Shown: piece after piece, positions 1 to 6,644 of the stretch
How positions within the stretch are numbered: position 1 is the stretch's first letter
Layout: each line of letters starts with the position of its first letter
NCBI GenBank assembly: GCA_004525355.1
Contig: SPCK01000041.1
Coordinates: 1 to 10,686 of the forward strand
Length of the DNA: 10,686 bases
Origin: Spirochaetales bacterium
Lineage (GTDB): Bacteria > Spirochaetota > Spirochaetia > Treponematales > UBA12059
Direction of reading: 5' to 3'
Notes under the pieces: generated by a model
Databases searched by the model: none
The model's input: only the letters and a program-made list of their open reading frames with translations
Told to the model about the DNA's origin: nothing
Program-made: the position numbers and the translations under genes

Positions 1-19
1 CCGGGTTACAGTGCCCCCC

Positions 20-1300
20 ATGTACCAGTACCGCATTGAGGGCGGACATCCCGTAAAGGGAACGATTCGCGCCAGCGGCAACAAGAACGCCGCGCTCCCC
101 TGCATCGCTGCGGCTCTCATGTCGGCAGAGCCTGTAATACTGCGCAATATCCCTGAAATCGAAGACGTCTCGGTTATGCTCGACATCTGCCGGGCTCTCG
201 GGGCCGCCGTCGATCGCCTGGGTCACGATGCCTGGCGCATCGACGCGGCCACGCTATCCTCCGAGGCAGTACCCGGCGACCTCGTGGCCAGGGTCCGCGC
301 GTCGATACTCTTCGCCGGCCCCCTCCTGGCCCGCTTGGGCAAGGTAAGCCTGCCACCCCCGGGAGGCGACGTCATCGGCAGGCGCCGCCTGGACACGCAC
401 TTGCTCGCCCTCGAGGAGCTGGGCGCGCGGATCGAGATAGATGGAGCATTCGTCTTCACGGCCAACAAGCTCGTGGGTACGGATATATTCCTTGACGAAG
501 CTTCGGTCACCGCCACCGAGAATGCCGTCATGGCGGCCAGTTTGGCCGAGGGCAGAACCGTTTTACGCAACGTGGCCAGCGAACCCCATGTCCAGGATCT
601 CTGCCGCCTTCTGAATGCCATGGGCGCCGATATTTCCGGCATCGGATCGAACATCCTGACCATCGTCGGCACCGACTCGCTTCATGGCGCCGATTTTGCC
701 ATCGGACCGGATTTCATGGAAATTGGCTCCTTCATCGGCCTTGCGGCGGTAACCCGGGGCGATCTCACCATTGAGGGCGTCGTCGCCGACGACCTTCGTA
801 TGATCAAACTGGCCTTCGGAAAGCTTGGCATCAGCTGGAAAATCGATAGCGGCAACCTCAACATCCATCCCGGCCAATTGATGCGCGTAATTCCAGACTT
901 GGGCGGGCAGATACCCAAAATCGACGACGCCCCCTGGCCGGGCTTTCCACCCGACCTGACATCAATCATGACCGTGGTCGCCACGCAGACTGAAGGCACC
1001 GTCCTCATCCACGAGAAGATGTTCGAGTCGCGTATGTTCTTCGTCGACAAACTCATCGGTATGGGCGCCAGGATCGTGCTCTGCGATCCGCACCGCGCTG
1101 TAGTCTCGGGGCCTGCTCGCCTGCGCGGTTCAGACCTGGTATCGCCAGACGTACGAGCCGGCATGGCCATGGTAATCGCGGCCCTCTGTGCCGAGGGTCA
1201 GAGCATTATCAAGAACGTCTACCAGATAGAGCGCGGGTACGAGAGGATTACGGAACGGCTCCAGGCGCTGGGCGCCAAGATAGAGCGCTTCGACGAATAG
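20..1300 (+). CDS. murA: UDP-N-acetylglucosamine 1-carboxyvinyltransferase (MurA), Cys-to-Asp active-site form
   Basis: MurA transfers enolpyruvate from PEP to UDP-GlcNAc, the first committed step of peptidoglycan synthesis, in the cytoplasm. The 426-residue product has the usual MurA length and landmarks: SGNKNAALP near the N-terminus (Lys22 and Asn23), the loop [13 protein letters not shown] around residues 114-126, FPPDL (the catalytic-base Asp region) and the C-terminal IERGYERI Arg motif. The loop residue that is Cys115 in E. coli is Asp here (residue 117, codon 368-370). That state is known from Mycobacterium, Chlamydia and Borrelia enzymes, which fosfomycin does not inactivate. I chose ATG at 20 because MYQYRIEGG matches the usual MurA N-terminus. 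An in-frame GTG at 11 would add three residues. No clear ribosome-binding site is visible in the 19 bases available upstream. The gene converges on the next one with a 22-base gap. Confidence 0.96.
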   Translation: MYQYRIEGGHPVKGTIRASGNKNAALPCIAAALMSAEPVILRNIPEIEDVSVMLDICRALGAAVDRLGHDAWRIDAATLSSEAVPGDLVARVRASILFAGPLLARLGKVSLPPPGGDVIGRRRLDTHLLALEELGARIEIDGAFVFTANKLVGTDIFLDEASVTATENAVMAASLAEGRTVLRNVASEPHVQDLCRLLNAMGADISGIGSNILTIVGTDSLHGADFAIGPDFMEIGSFIGLAAVTRGDLTIEGVVADDLRMIKLAFGKLGISWKIDSGNLNIHPGQLMRVIPDLGGQIPKIDDAPWPGFPPDLTSIMTVVATQTEGTVLIHEKMFESRMFFVDKLIGMGARIVLCDPHRAVVSGPARLRGSDLVSPDVRAGMAMVIAALCAEGQSIIKNVYQIERGYERITERLQALGAKIERFDE

Positions 1301-1322
1301 CATCGCAACGGGAGCGCGATCA

Positions 1323-2996
1323 TCAATGGGGCGTGTGCCGCGCGATGCGAGAAGCGACCAGAAGGCAAATAACAACACAAAAGCTCAGGAAACCAAGCCA
1401 CGCGGGCAGGAATGCCACTCTGGGTAGCGCCTTGACCAGTACGCTCGTTGCGAGCTGTCCCAGGGACGCGCCGACACCGAGCAGTGGAAGTATGAGCGCC
1501 GCCATGGTGGGAGCCCAGAATATATTGGAGGCGAGGCTCGGAGCCTGGGTCGCCCGGAATCGCATTCCGAGTGCCGCGCCCGTCAGGACGAGCATCACGA
1601 CGATGAACGGGAAGGACAAGCGGATTGCTATCGCCCGCAGGAGCGGGTCCGTATCCAGTCCGAAACGCGCCGCATCGTTCATTCCACCCAGAAGGGTACC
1701 GAGAGGGATACCGGAAACGGGAGCCGCCAGTTCAAGGTAACGAATGGCCTCGGCCTCCCCGAAGGGCGCGGTCACGACCGCCGGGACGACCGCCATGGCA
1801 TTGGCCGAATCCGCATTTCGCGGCTCCCACACTATTGCAGGATTTTCCCGATCCACTGCCCTGAGATACAGGTTATCGCCCTTGAGTCGGCCAAAGGACG
1901 CCGTCAACACCATCCCCGACGCGACGTACCGCAGGTCCCGAAGATAGACGCCCGTAGGTGACACAGCGGCTTCCGCAGCCTCGACCGTATACTTCCCGTC
2001 GGGCATTTCCCTGTTCATCCGGAACGTTCGGGTGTCGGAGCGCGAGAAAGCCCGGTGATCCTCTTCGATGAAATACGCGACCCGGTCAAGGCCTTCGGCG
2101 CTCTTGGCAAGGTACGTTGATACATCGGGGTCGTTGGGGTCTTCAGTCGAAAGCTCGGTGTACAGGCGGAATGCCTCCAGGAAATCGCCCTCGGAGAACA
2201 GGCGATACCCTTCGACTTTGCGCGCGTAGAACGACGCCGAGGCCAATTCTCCGGGTGAAGGTTTCAGCGTCTGCATGAGCCGCCAAGTTTCTTCAACAAG
2301 TTTGGCTACCTCGCGACGCCCGGGGTACAGGGCCAATGAGCGTTTTGCAAGATAATGCGCGTCGAAATAACGCCCCTCGTCACGGGCGATCACTGCCTGC
2401 AGGTAAAATCGATTGGCGGCCTTCCACGCCGGGCCTGCCGAGTCAGTCGAGACAGGGACGGACTCCGCGGGCTCAGTCGAGGAAAATTTGATCAAGGCCT
2501 CTTGTATGCGATCATTCAACGAGATGTACCGCTCTTCGTTCCGATCGATGGTCTTGCAGCGAAGGACATGACGCTCGGCCTCGAAAGGATCGTTATCTTC
2601 CAAGGCCTGTAAAGCGCGCGCCAGGGACGAGTCAAAGTCAGCGCTCGCGCGCACATACCACTCCGCCCTTGCATCAGCCGCGGGAACTGCCAGCAGATAA
2701 AACAACGACAATGCAGCGGCCAAAAGGAGGGCAGGCGTCAAGACCGCGAAGGCCAGGCCATGGAATCCACCCTCCACGCTGGCGCCTTCAGCAGACAGCG
2801 CGGCCGCTACCAGGAGAACCGCTGGCGCCCATAATGCGAAGCGCCCAACCGCGCTGGCCAGTTCCCAGCGCAGCGCAAAGCTGAAAAGCACTCCGGATTT
2901 TCCGATATTGGCAACGGATACAAAGAACGCCGCCACGAAAGCGGCGAACATCAGCGCCAAGGCCAGGCGGAGGAAAGTGTTCCGTTTCTCAGGCAT
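1323..2996 (-). CDS. Membrane protein with TPR-like region and LptF/LptG-like C-terminal half
   Basis: This is a 557-residue inner-membrane protein. Three hydrophobic spans lie at about residues 8-30, 48-68 and 80-104. A helical region (about 110-310) follows, with TPR-like units such as the stretch around 262-292 (GYRLFSEGDFLEAFRLY). Then comes a beta-rich segment (about 330-430) and three C-terminal spans (about 458-478, 493-518, 528-549). The 3+3 span layout, the beta segment, and the run from GTLLGGMNDAARFGLD into RLSFPFIVVMLVLTGAALGMR recall YjgP/YjgQ (LptF/LptG) permeases of lipopolysaccharide export. The TPR-like region would be an insertion absent from standard LptF/G. The LptF/G link is inferred from pattern only. 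I chose ATG at 2996, 8 bases inside the end of the upstream gene, because AAGGGAG precedes it at good spacing. An ORF start at 3053 would add 19 unlikely residues. Translation is probably coupled to the upstream gene. Confidence 0.88.
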   Translation of the reverse strand: MPEKRNTFLRLALALMFAAFVAAFFVSVANIGKSGVLFSFALRWELASAVGRFALWAPAVLLVAAALSAEGASVEGGFHGLAFAVLTPALLLAAALSLFYLLAVPAADARAEWYVRASADFDSSLARALQALEDNDPFEAERHVLRCKTIDRNEERYISLNDRIQEALIKFSSTEPAESVPVSTDSAGPAWKAANRFYLQAVIARDEGRYFDAHYLAKRSLALYPGRREVAKLVEETWRLMQTLKPSPGELASASFYARKVEGYRLFSEGDFLEAFRLYTELSTEDPNDPDVSTYLAKSAEGLDRVAYFIEEDHRAFSRSDTRTFRMNREMPDGKYTVEAAEAAVSPTGVYLRDLRYVASGMVLTASFGRLKGDNLYLRAVDRENPAIVWEPRNADSANAMAVVPAVVTAPFGEAEAIRYLELAAPVSGIPLGTLLGGMNDAARFGLDTDPLLRAIAIRLSFPFIVVMLVLTGAALGMRFRATQAPSLASNIFWAPTMAALILPLLGVGASLGQLATSVLVKALPRVAFLPAWLGFLSFCVVICLLVASRIARHTPH

Positions 2997-3702
2997 TGCG
3001 GAGGCTCCCTTCGGGTCGAGCCGAAACAAGCGCGTCAAACACCAGCAGGCCAAGGCCGGACGCCCCGCACAAGATGGCCGCGTCGAGCGACCTGGACAGG
3101 TTCAGCCCCACAACGCGAAAAACCGCCTCGGCCGGCCCTTCGAGAAAGACACCGAACAGCACAATGGCTCCGATGCACGCGGAAGGTGTCAGGATGGCTC
3201 CCGCGAGCGGCCTGCTTCTGGATATCCTGGACAATGACCATAGAGACGAGATGTACAGGCAGAAAGCGGCGAAAGCTGGGACGACCTCGTGAATCTCGGC
3301 TCTGGCCATGACCAGATACCAGGAACCGATCCTACCCAGCAATCCGGTTCCGACGATGGTTCCCACGACGCCCAAGGCCTGCGGATTGAGTACGAAGCGA
3401 ATGATTGCCGCGGGGCCCGCCATAACCAGGAATGAAAGGATGAACAGAAGCGGATAGACGGCAATCCGCTGTGAAAAAAGCCGGTTGACGGTAAAGAACG
3501 TACAGCAGGCAGCGTAGAGCACCGAGAAAGGCACAAGGGCGCCCATCCCCCAGGCGGCGGCATCCAGGAGGCTCCCAGAGTTGGGAAGCAGGAACCCGCG
3601 TGCTCCGGCATACACGGCCATGAGCATTTCCGCCAGGATGAAGGATACGATGAATCGCAGGGCCACGGAGGCCAATTTCTTCATGGTGAGTAACTTTAGC
3701 AT
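2989..3702 (-). CDS. Multi-pass membrane protein of unknown function
   Basis: I do not recognise this 237-residue protein. It is strongly hydrophobic, with about six or seven likely membrane spans (near residues 12-32, 50-73, 82-104, 110-132, 138-156, 168-188 and 205-225) and short polar loops. A basic N-terminus (MLKLLTMKKL) suggests a cytoplasmic start. I chose ATG at 3702 because AAGGGG lies about eight bases upstream. The ATG at 3684 has no such site, and the longer open frame to 3840 runs into AT-rich non-coding sequence. The 3' end overlaps the next gene by 8 bases, so the two proteins are probably made together and may form one membrane complex. It heads the two-gene unit behind the promoter at 3752-3780. 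Confidence 0.85.
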   Translation of the reverse strand: MLKLLTMKKLASVALRFIVSFILAEMLMAVYAGARGFLLPNSGSLLDAAAWGMGALVPFSVLYAACCTFFTVNRLFSQRIAVYPLLFILSFLVMAGPAAIIRFVLNPQALGVVGTIVGTGLLGRIGSWYLVMARAEIHEVVPAFAAFCLYISSLWSLSRISRSRPLAGAILTPSACIGAIVLFGVFLEGPAEAVFRVVGLNLSRSLDAAILCGASGLGLLVFDALVSARPEGSLRNA

Positions 3703-3751
3703 GGCTCCAACCCCTTGACAAGCAAAGCTGAAAACCTTGGAGTTTTCAATG

Positions 3752-3780
3752 TATAAACAAGTTATCCACAGCTCTTTCAA
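3752..3780 (-). promoter_or_regulatory. Sigma-70-type promoter with a DnaA box in its spacer
   Basis: On the minus strand TTGAAA (3780-3775) is followed after 17 bases by TTTATA (3757-3752). Transcription would start near 3745, leaving a leader of about 43 bases before the ATG at 3702. The spacer contains TGTGGATAA, the complement of the perfect DnaA box TTATCCACA (3762-3770), so DnaA bound there would compete with RNA polymerase. Confidence 0.5.
3753..3770 (+). repeat. Direct repeat copy 1 with perfect DnaA box
   Basis: The copy reads ATAAACAAGTTATCCACA and includes the consensus DnaA box TTATCCACA at 3762-3770. It matches the second copy at 16 of 18 positions, well beyond the nine-base box itself. 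The shared sequence therefore may extend to a second protein site or a duplicated control element. Confidence 0.7.
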
Positions 3781-3974
3781 GTCCTTTTTATTCCGGCATA
3801 CGGTAGTATTGGAGATACCGATACATCCTTTACGGAACAATAATTGTCACCTAATGCATATTTCCTTTTACCAATTATATTTAATATCGTTTCAATTGAA
3901 ATATTCTGATAATCTTCCTCATTGTATGAAAAGATATACGATAGAAACTGTCTACATGCTGATGCTCACAATCA

Positions 3975-3992
3975 ATAAACAACTTTTCCACA
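3975..3992 (+). repeat. Direct repeat copy 2 with near-consensus DnaA box
   Basis: The copy reads ATAAACAACTTTTCCACA; the box TTTTCCACA (3984-3992) differs from consensus at one base. It has the same orientation as copy 1 and lies 222 bases from it. A weaker box-like CTGTCCACC follows at 3995-4003. Confidence 0.6.
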
Positions 3993-4013
3993 AGCTGTCC
4001 ACCCATCAGCAAT

Positions 4014-4640
4014 TCATGATCCAGTCAGACAGTATCCCTTGATACGGGTACCGGGAATCCTGCCCGCCCGCAAGGCCTTGGCGGTCTCGTCGCCCGCAGT
4101 TTCGCACAAGGCAGCGCGCAATCGGGACATGCGCATATCCACGGCCCGACTGGCACAGGAAGACACTCCCATCACGGATGCCAGCGCCTCCCTCGGAACC
4201 ATGCGCCCATAATTGGCCGATAGAAGGACCAATGCGGCGCTTGCCGCTGGATCGAGCCTGCGTAGGCCCCTTCGGCCCTTCAACACTCCATCCTCGAGCG
4301 TGAGCCGCTCTCCGCCGGCTGCAATGGACCTACCCCGGCGGATCCTGACCCTCGTCAGCAGCTCTTCAGGTGACCAGGGCACACGCAGATAATCAGCGCA
4401 TCCGGCCGAGAACGCCTCGGCGACGAGATCCGCTGGCCCACTTGCCATGATAACGGATGGATGTATTCCGGGCGCAAGGCACAAGAAGCGGTCCACCGGC
4501 ATAACCATCGCATCCAAGCCGCTGCACTCGGCGGGAGCCAGCGGTTCCGGCGCAAAAAAAAGGGAGCACGGTCTATCCGACCTGCTCCCCTCCGTCGCTC
4601 GGGCGTAATCCTCCTCGTCGCCGACGAAGAGAATACGCAT
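4014..4640 (-). CDS. OmpR-like winged-helix regulator with degenerate receiver domain
   Basis: This 208-residue protein has an N-terminal receiver-like fold (about 1-100) and a C-terminal winged-helix DNA-binding domain (about 110-205). The first strand and acidic pocket (ILFVGDEED, 3-11) are kept. At the phospho-acceptor position the sequence is LDAMVMPVD (42-50), with no Asp at the usual place five residues after Asp43. The conserved Lys of the KP motif is also gone (YLRVPWSPEEL, 84-94). The DNA-binding part shows the usual AVDMRMSRLR recognition helix (166-175) and the wing TRIKGYCL. I infer a phosphorylation-independent regulator acting through protein contact or dosage. It starts four bases after the pspA stop and has only a weak ribosome-binding site, so translational coupling to pspA is likely. 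It may control its own operon. Confidence 0.88.
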   Translation of the reverse strand: MRILFVGDEEDYARATEGSRSDRPCSLFFAPEPLAPAECSGLDAMVMPVDRFLCLAPGIHPSVIMASGPADLVAEAFSAGCADYLRVPWSPEELLTRVRIRRGRSIAAGGERLTLEDGVLKGRRGLRRLDPAASAALVLLSANYGRMVPREALASVMGVSSCASRAVDMRMSRLRAALCETAGDETAKALRAGRIPGTRIKGYCLTGS

Positions 4641-4644
4641 ACAG

Positions 4645-5343
4645 TTATGCCTGTCCAGCCGTACCGTCGGTCACCATCTTGCGCTTGAGTTCTTCCAGAA
4701 GAAGATCTGCCCCTTCGCCGGAACCTTCAAGCTTGGCGAATTCCTTCTCGAGGGACGACGACTTTGACAGGTCGGCGAGCTCCACGGAGGCCTCCGCCCG
4801 CGCTTCCAGTTCGTCAACCTTTTTCGCCATGCGGTCAAATGTGTCGAAGGCGCTGGTGTTGCCGGAAATGCTGCCCAGTGTCTTCTGTATCTTCTGTTGG
4901 GCCTCGGCGCGCTTCGCCCTGGCCACGAGAATGTTCTTCTTGCGGGAAGCCTCGTCGATCTTGTTCTGAAGCTGGCGAAGTGTATCTTTGAGTTTTTCTA
5001 CAGACGCTCGCTGGCCTTCCCACTGCGGTTTGAGCTGGAGGTAATAGTTCTCGGACTCCTGCCTGCGAAGCAGGGCTTCCTTGGCAAGGTCATCCCTGCC
5101 GGCCTTGACGGCCAGCGTGGCCTTGCGCTCCCAATCCTCGGATTGGCGCTTCTGCTCCAGCATTTCGCGTTCCATCTTCTTTTCGTCCGCGATGGCCATG
5201 GCTACGGACTTCTTCGATTCGATCATCTGCTGGTTCATGTCGATAACCAGCTGGTTGAGCATCTTCTCCGGATTTTCCGCCTTGGCGATCATGTCATTGA
5301 TATTGGAAGAAACTACCGTCTTGAGCCTATCAAAAATACCCAC
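4645..5343 (-). CDS. pspA: PspA/IM30 (Vipp1-like) membrane-stress protein
   Basis: PspA-family proteins are peripheral inner-membrane proteins that polymerise on damaged or stressed membrane and help keep the proton gradient; the family belongs to the ESCRT-III-like group. The 232-residue product has the normal family length. It opens with the amphipathic helix MGIFDRLKTVVSSNINDMI, followed by the typical NPEKMLNQLVIDMNQQM segment, long coiled-coil helices (about 25-150) and a final helix (about 205-225). The start is GTG at 5343, with a perfect AGGAGG six bases upstream. It lies 14 bases after the YbjN-like gene and four before the regulator. It could be closer to the YjfJ subfamily than to classical PspA, because YjfJ is also paired with a small DUF2170 protein. 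No pspB, pspC or pspF is present. Confidence 0.95.
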   Translation of the reverse strand: MGIFDRLKTVVSSNINDMIAKAENPEKMLNQLVIDMNQQMIESKKSVAMAIADEKKMEREMLEQKRQSEDWERKATLAVKAGRDDLAKEALLRRQESENYYLQLKPQWEGQRASVEKLKDTLRQLQNKIDEASRKKNILVARAKRAEAQQKIQKTLGSISGNTSAFDTFDRMAKKVDELEARAEASVELADLSKSSSLEKEFAKLEGSGEGADLLLEELKRKMVTDGTAGQA

Positions 5344-5357
5344 GCTTGGCCTCCTGG

Positions 5358-5744
5358 TTATTTGTCCCGGTACTTGCCCAGGACGGCGTAGTGTTTGGAC
5401 AGGGCCATCCCGATTGAATCGAGGGCCGCTTCAAACTCGTTCTTGTCCATGTTGTCATACTCAAGGGTATCAACCAGGACGATGTCATTTCCGTCTATGC
5501 CGTACGCTCCATGCATGATATCGGTTGCGTTCAGCTTGAGCAGCGTTTCCAGTAGCTCCTTGTTGACGATTTTTGGCAGAACCATGACCTTGGCACGAAT
5601 GAATACGACCGGTTCGTCGATGGTTATCGCTATCCCGGGCAAGCCACGGGTATCGTCATCGATAAAAAACGTATTCGCCGATGCCTCCTGATACGAAAGG
5701 TCGAGTTCCATGAGATAGCTTTCCACTTTACTCAGTCCAGACAT
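5358..5744 (-). CDS. YbjN-like / DUF2170-like small cytoplasmic protein
   Basis: This 128-residue soluble acidic protein has the alternating strand-helix pattern of YbjN-family proteins, which share a fold with type III secretion chaperones: GIAITIDEPVVFIRAKV (37-53), then LLETLLKLN (64-72), YGIDGNDIVLVDTL (81-94) and a C-terminal helix (about 101-121). DUF2170 (YjfI), whose gene sits beside the PspA paralogue yjfJ in E. coli, is an equally fair reading. The start is ATG at 5744, chosen because AAGGAGGAG stands just upstream; a longer open frame to 5921 overlaps the STAS gene. The position immediately before pspA suggests a chaperone, adaptor or regulator of PspA. The family is only weakly recognised. 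Confidence 0.85.
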   Translation of the reverse strand: MSGLSKVESYLMELDLSYQEASANTFFIDDDTRGLPGIAITIDEPVVFIRAKVMVLPKIVNKELLETLLKLNATDIMHGAYGIDGNDIVLVDTLEYDNMDKNEFEAALDSIGMALSKHYAVLGKYRDK

Positions 5745-5809
5745 GGGCTCCTCCTTGGGAAACGGGAATGCGGCCTCGGATGATCGCCAAAATAACCTGG
5801 TGCCTTCAA

Positions 5810-6361
5810 TCAGCCAAGAAAAACCTGCCCGGAGTTGTCGATCGCCAGGATCGTCTTGCACTCCGAACAACGGAAGCGGCCAGGCCTGGAGGCGCGAAGC
5901 TTCTTGTTGCAGATGGGACACGAAAAAATCTTCGGGAAAACGGTTTGGGTATTGAGCTGCGAACCCTGTTGGAAGAAACCGACGGCCTCCTCGATATTAT
6001 CCTTGATGTTGAAGAACTGCGAGAAGCCCAGCAGCTGGAACACTTCGTACACTTTCGGCTGTATCTCAAGTAGCACGATGTCCCCGCTCCTCGGTTTCAC
6101 GGCCTTGAGAAAGGCGGTAAAGGAGCCGATACCCGTGGAGGACACGTAATTCAGGCCGCCGCAGTTGAACACGAGTCGGGAAAACCCAGCGTCAATAGCT
6201 TTACCTACCCTTTTCTGGAAAAAGTTGGAGTTATAGGTATCGATGTATCCAGTTAGAAAGAGGGCGAGGCAATTCTCAACGTTGTCTATTTTCTGGAGCC
6301 TGATTTTGAGGCTATCGTCCTTTTCGTCGTCGAAGCCAGGAACGATATCGTTGTTGGTCAT
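5810..6361 (-). CDS. STAS-domain protein with C-terminal zinc ribbon
   Basis: STAS proteins of the SpoIIAA/RsbV type bind or release partner kinases or anti-sigma factors depending on phosphorylation. Residues about 18-130 form the STAS fold: ALFLTGYIDTYN, then LVFNCGGLNYVSSTGIGSF (63-81), where Ser75 of SSTG occupies the usual phosphoserine position, then DIVLLEIQPKVYEVFQLLGF. Residues 148-168 carry CPIC and CSEC, a four-cysteine zinc ribbon of rubredoxin-like spacing, separated from STAS by a short linker. The product has 183 residues. The start is ATG at 6361 with AGAGGAG four bases upstream; an upstream in-frame start at 6382 would add seven residues. It heads the operon, and its stop is 65 bases before the YbjN-like gene. 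No cognate anti-sigma kinase lies in the operon. Confidence 0.92.
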   Translation of the reverse strand: MTNNDIVPGFDDEKDDSLKIRLQKIDNVENCLALFLTGYIDTYNSNFFQKRVGKAIDAGFSRLVFNCGGLNYVSSTGIGSFTAFLKAVKPRSGDIVLLEIQPKVYEVFQLLGFSQFFNIKDNIEEAVGFFQQGSQLNTQTVFPKIFSCPICNKKLRASRPGRFRCSECKTILAIDNSGQVFLG

Positions 6362-6407
6362 GGTACTCCTCTTCCAACTCAATACTTTGATCGTAGCATT
6401 TCATTCG

Positions 6408-6447
6408 ATTGTAAGAATATAATAATTCGGCGTCAATGCCCTGTCAA
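6408..6447 (-). promoter_or_regulatory. Two overlapping sigma-70-type promoters of the STAS-pspA operon
   Basis: On the minus strand a perfect TTGACA (6447-6442) is followed after 17 bases by TATTAT (6424-6419). Eleven bases further on, TTGACG (6436-6431) is followed after 17 bases by TACAAT (6413-6408). Either would start transcription about 40 to 50 bases before the STAS ATG. I found no sigma-54 GG-N10-GC element here, so the operon does not look sigma-54-driven, unlike pspA of E. coli. Confidence 0.6.
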
Positions 6448-6595
6448 ATCAAATGGTGCGCAAAGATGCAACAGGGTATGGAAAGGCCTTCGACAATATT
6501 TTCGGCCACTCTGGTCGAAATTTCCAGTTTTTTCTGTGAATTTCATTCAAAAGGGTAGCAATTCCTCAATATTTCAAGAACCACGAGCAATTGCG

Positions 6596-6634
6596 GAGCC
6601 AATTTCAGAAGCAAGCATCTTTTAGAATTGGCTC
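6596..6634. repeat. 9-base inverted repeat downstream of the SDR gene
   Basis: GAGCCAATT (6596-6604) and AATTGGCTC (6626-6634) are perfect complements around a 21-base loop, ten bases past the SDR stop. No T-run follows on the minus strand, so it is not a standard intrinsic terminator; it may be a 3'-end hairpin. Between this repeat and the operon promoter (6448-6595) I see only a 6-base TTCGAC/GTCGAA inverted repeat (6489-6494, 6514-6519) and nothing else convincing. Confidence 0.4.
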
Positions 6635-6644
6635 AGGCATCCTG

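Larger units (their letters stand above)
3703..4013. other. AT-rich intergenic region with DnaA-box repeats
   Basis: This 311-base gap separates two leftward genes and is about one third G+C by hand count, against clearly GC-rich flanking genes. It contains two imperfect 18-base direct repeats with DnaA-box-like cores, a leftward promoter, a perfect 12-base palindrome (TTTCAATTGAAA, 3890-3901) and a distant 8-base inverted repeat (TGCTGATG at 3957-3964, CATCAGCA at 4004-4011) just past the regulator's stop codon. The one open frame across it (TTG at 3737 to 4042, plus strand) has no ribosome-binding site, runs into the regulator gene and looks non-coding. The region could be a DnaA-responsive control region or, less likely, a replication origin; no dnaA, dnaN, gyrB or parA-type gene is in view. 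Confidence 0.7.

Noticed and set aside
223..672. Minus-strand open frames inside murA
   Set aside because: They are antisense shadows of a gene with complete MurA motifs; high GC content leaves few stops in other frames.
1302..1320. Possible bidirectional terminator between murA and the convergent gene
   Set aside because: ATCGC/GCGAT gives only a 5-base stem with a 9-base loop and no T-run on either side.
3703..4013. Standard oriC
   Set aside because: Only two good DnaA boxes are present and no replication gene is adjacent, and one box is explained by a promoter. It is kept as a possibility, not called as a feature.
3737..4042. A 101-codon plus-strand open frame across the AT-rich gap
   Set aside because: It starts with TTG and has no ribosome-binding site. 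Its sequence is low-complexity, and it overlaps the DnaA repeats and the end of the regulator gene.
6448..6490. Sigma-54 promoter for the pspA operon
   Set aside because: A TTGCA on the minus strand looked like a -12 element, but no GG stands at the required distance for the -24 element.
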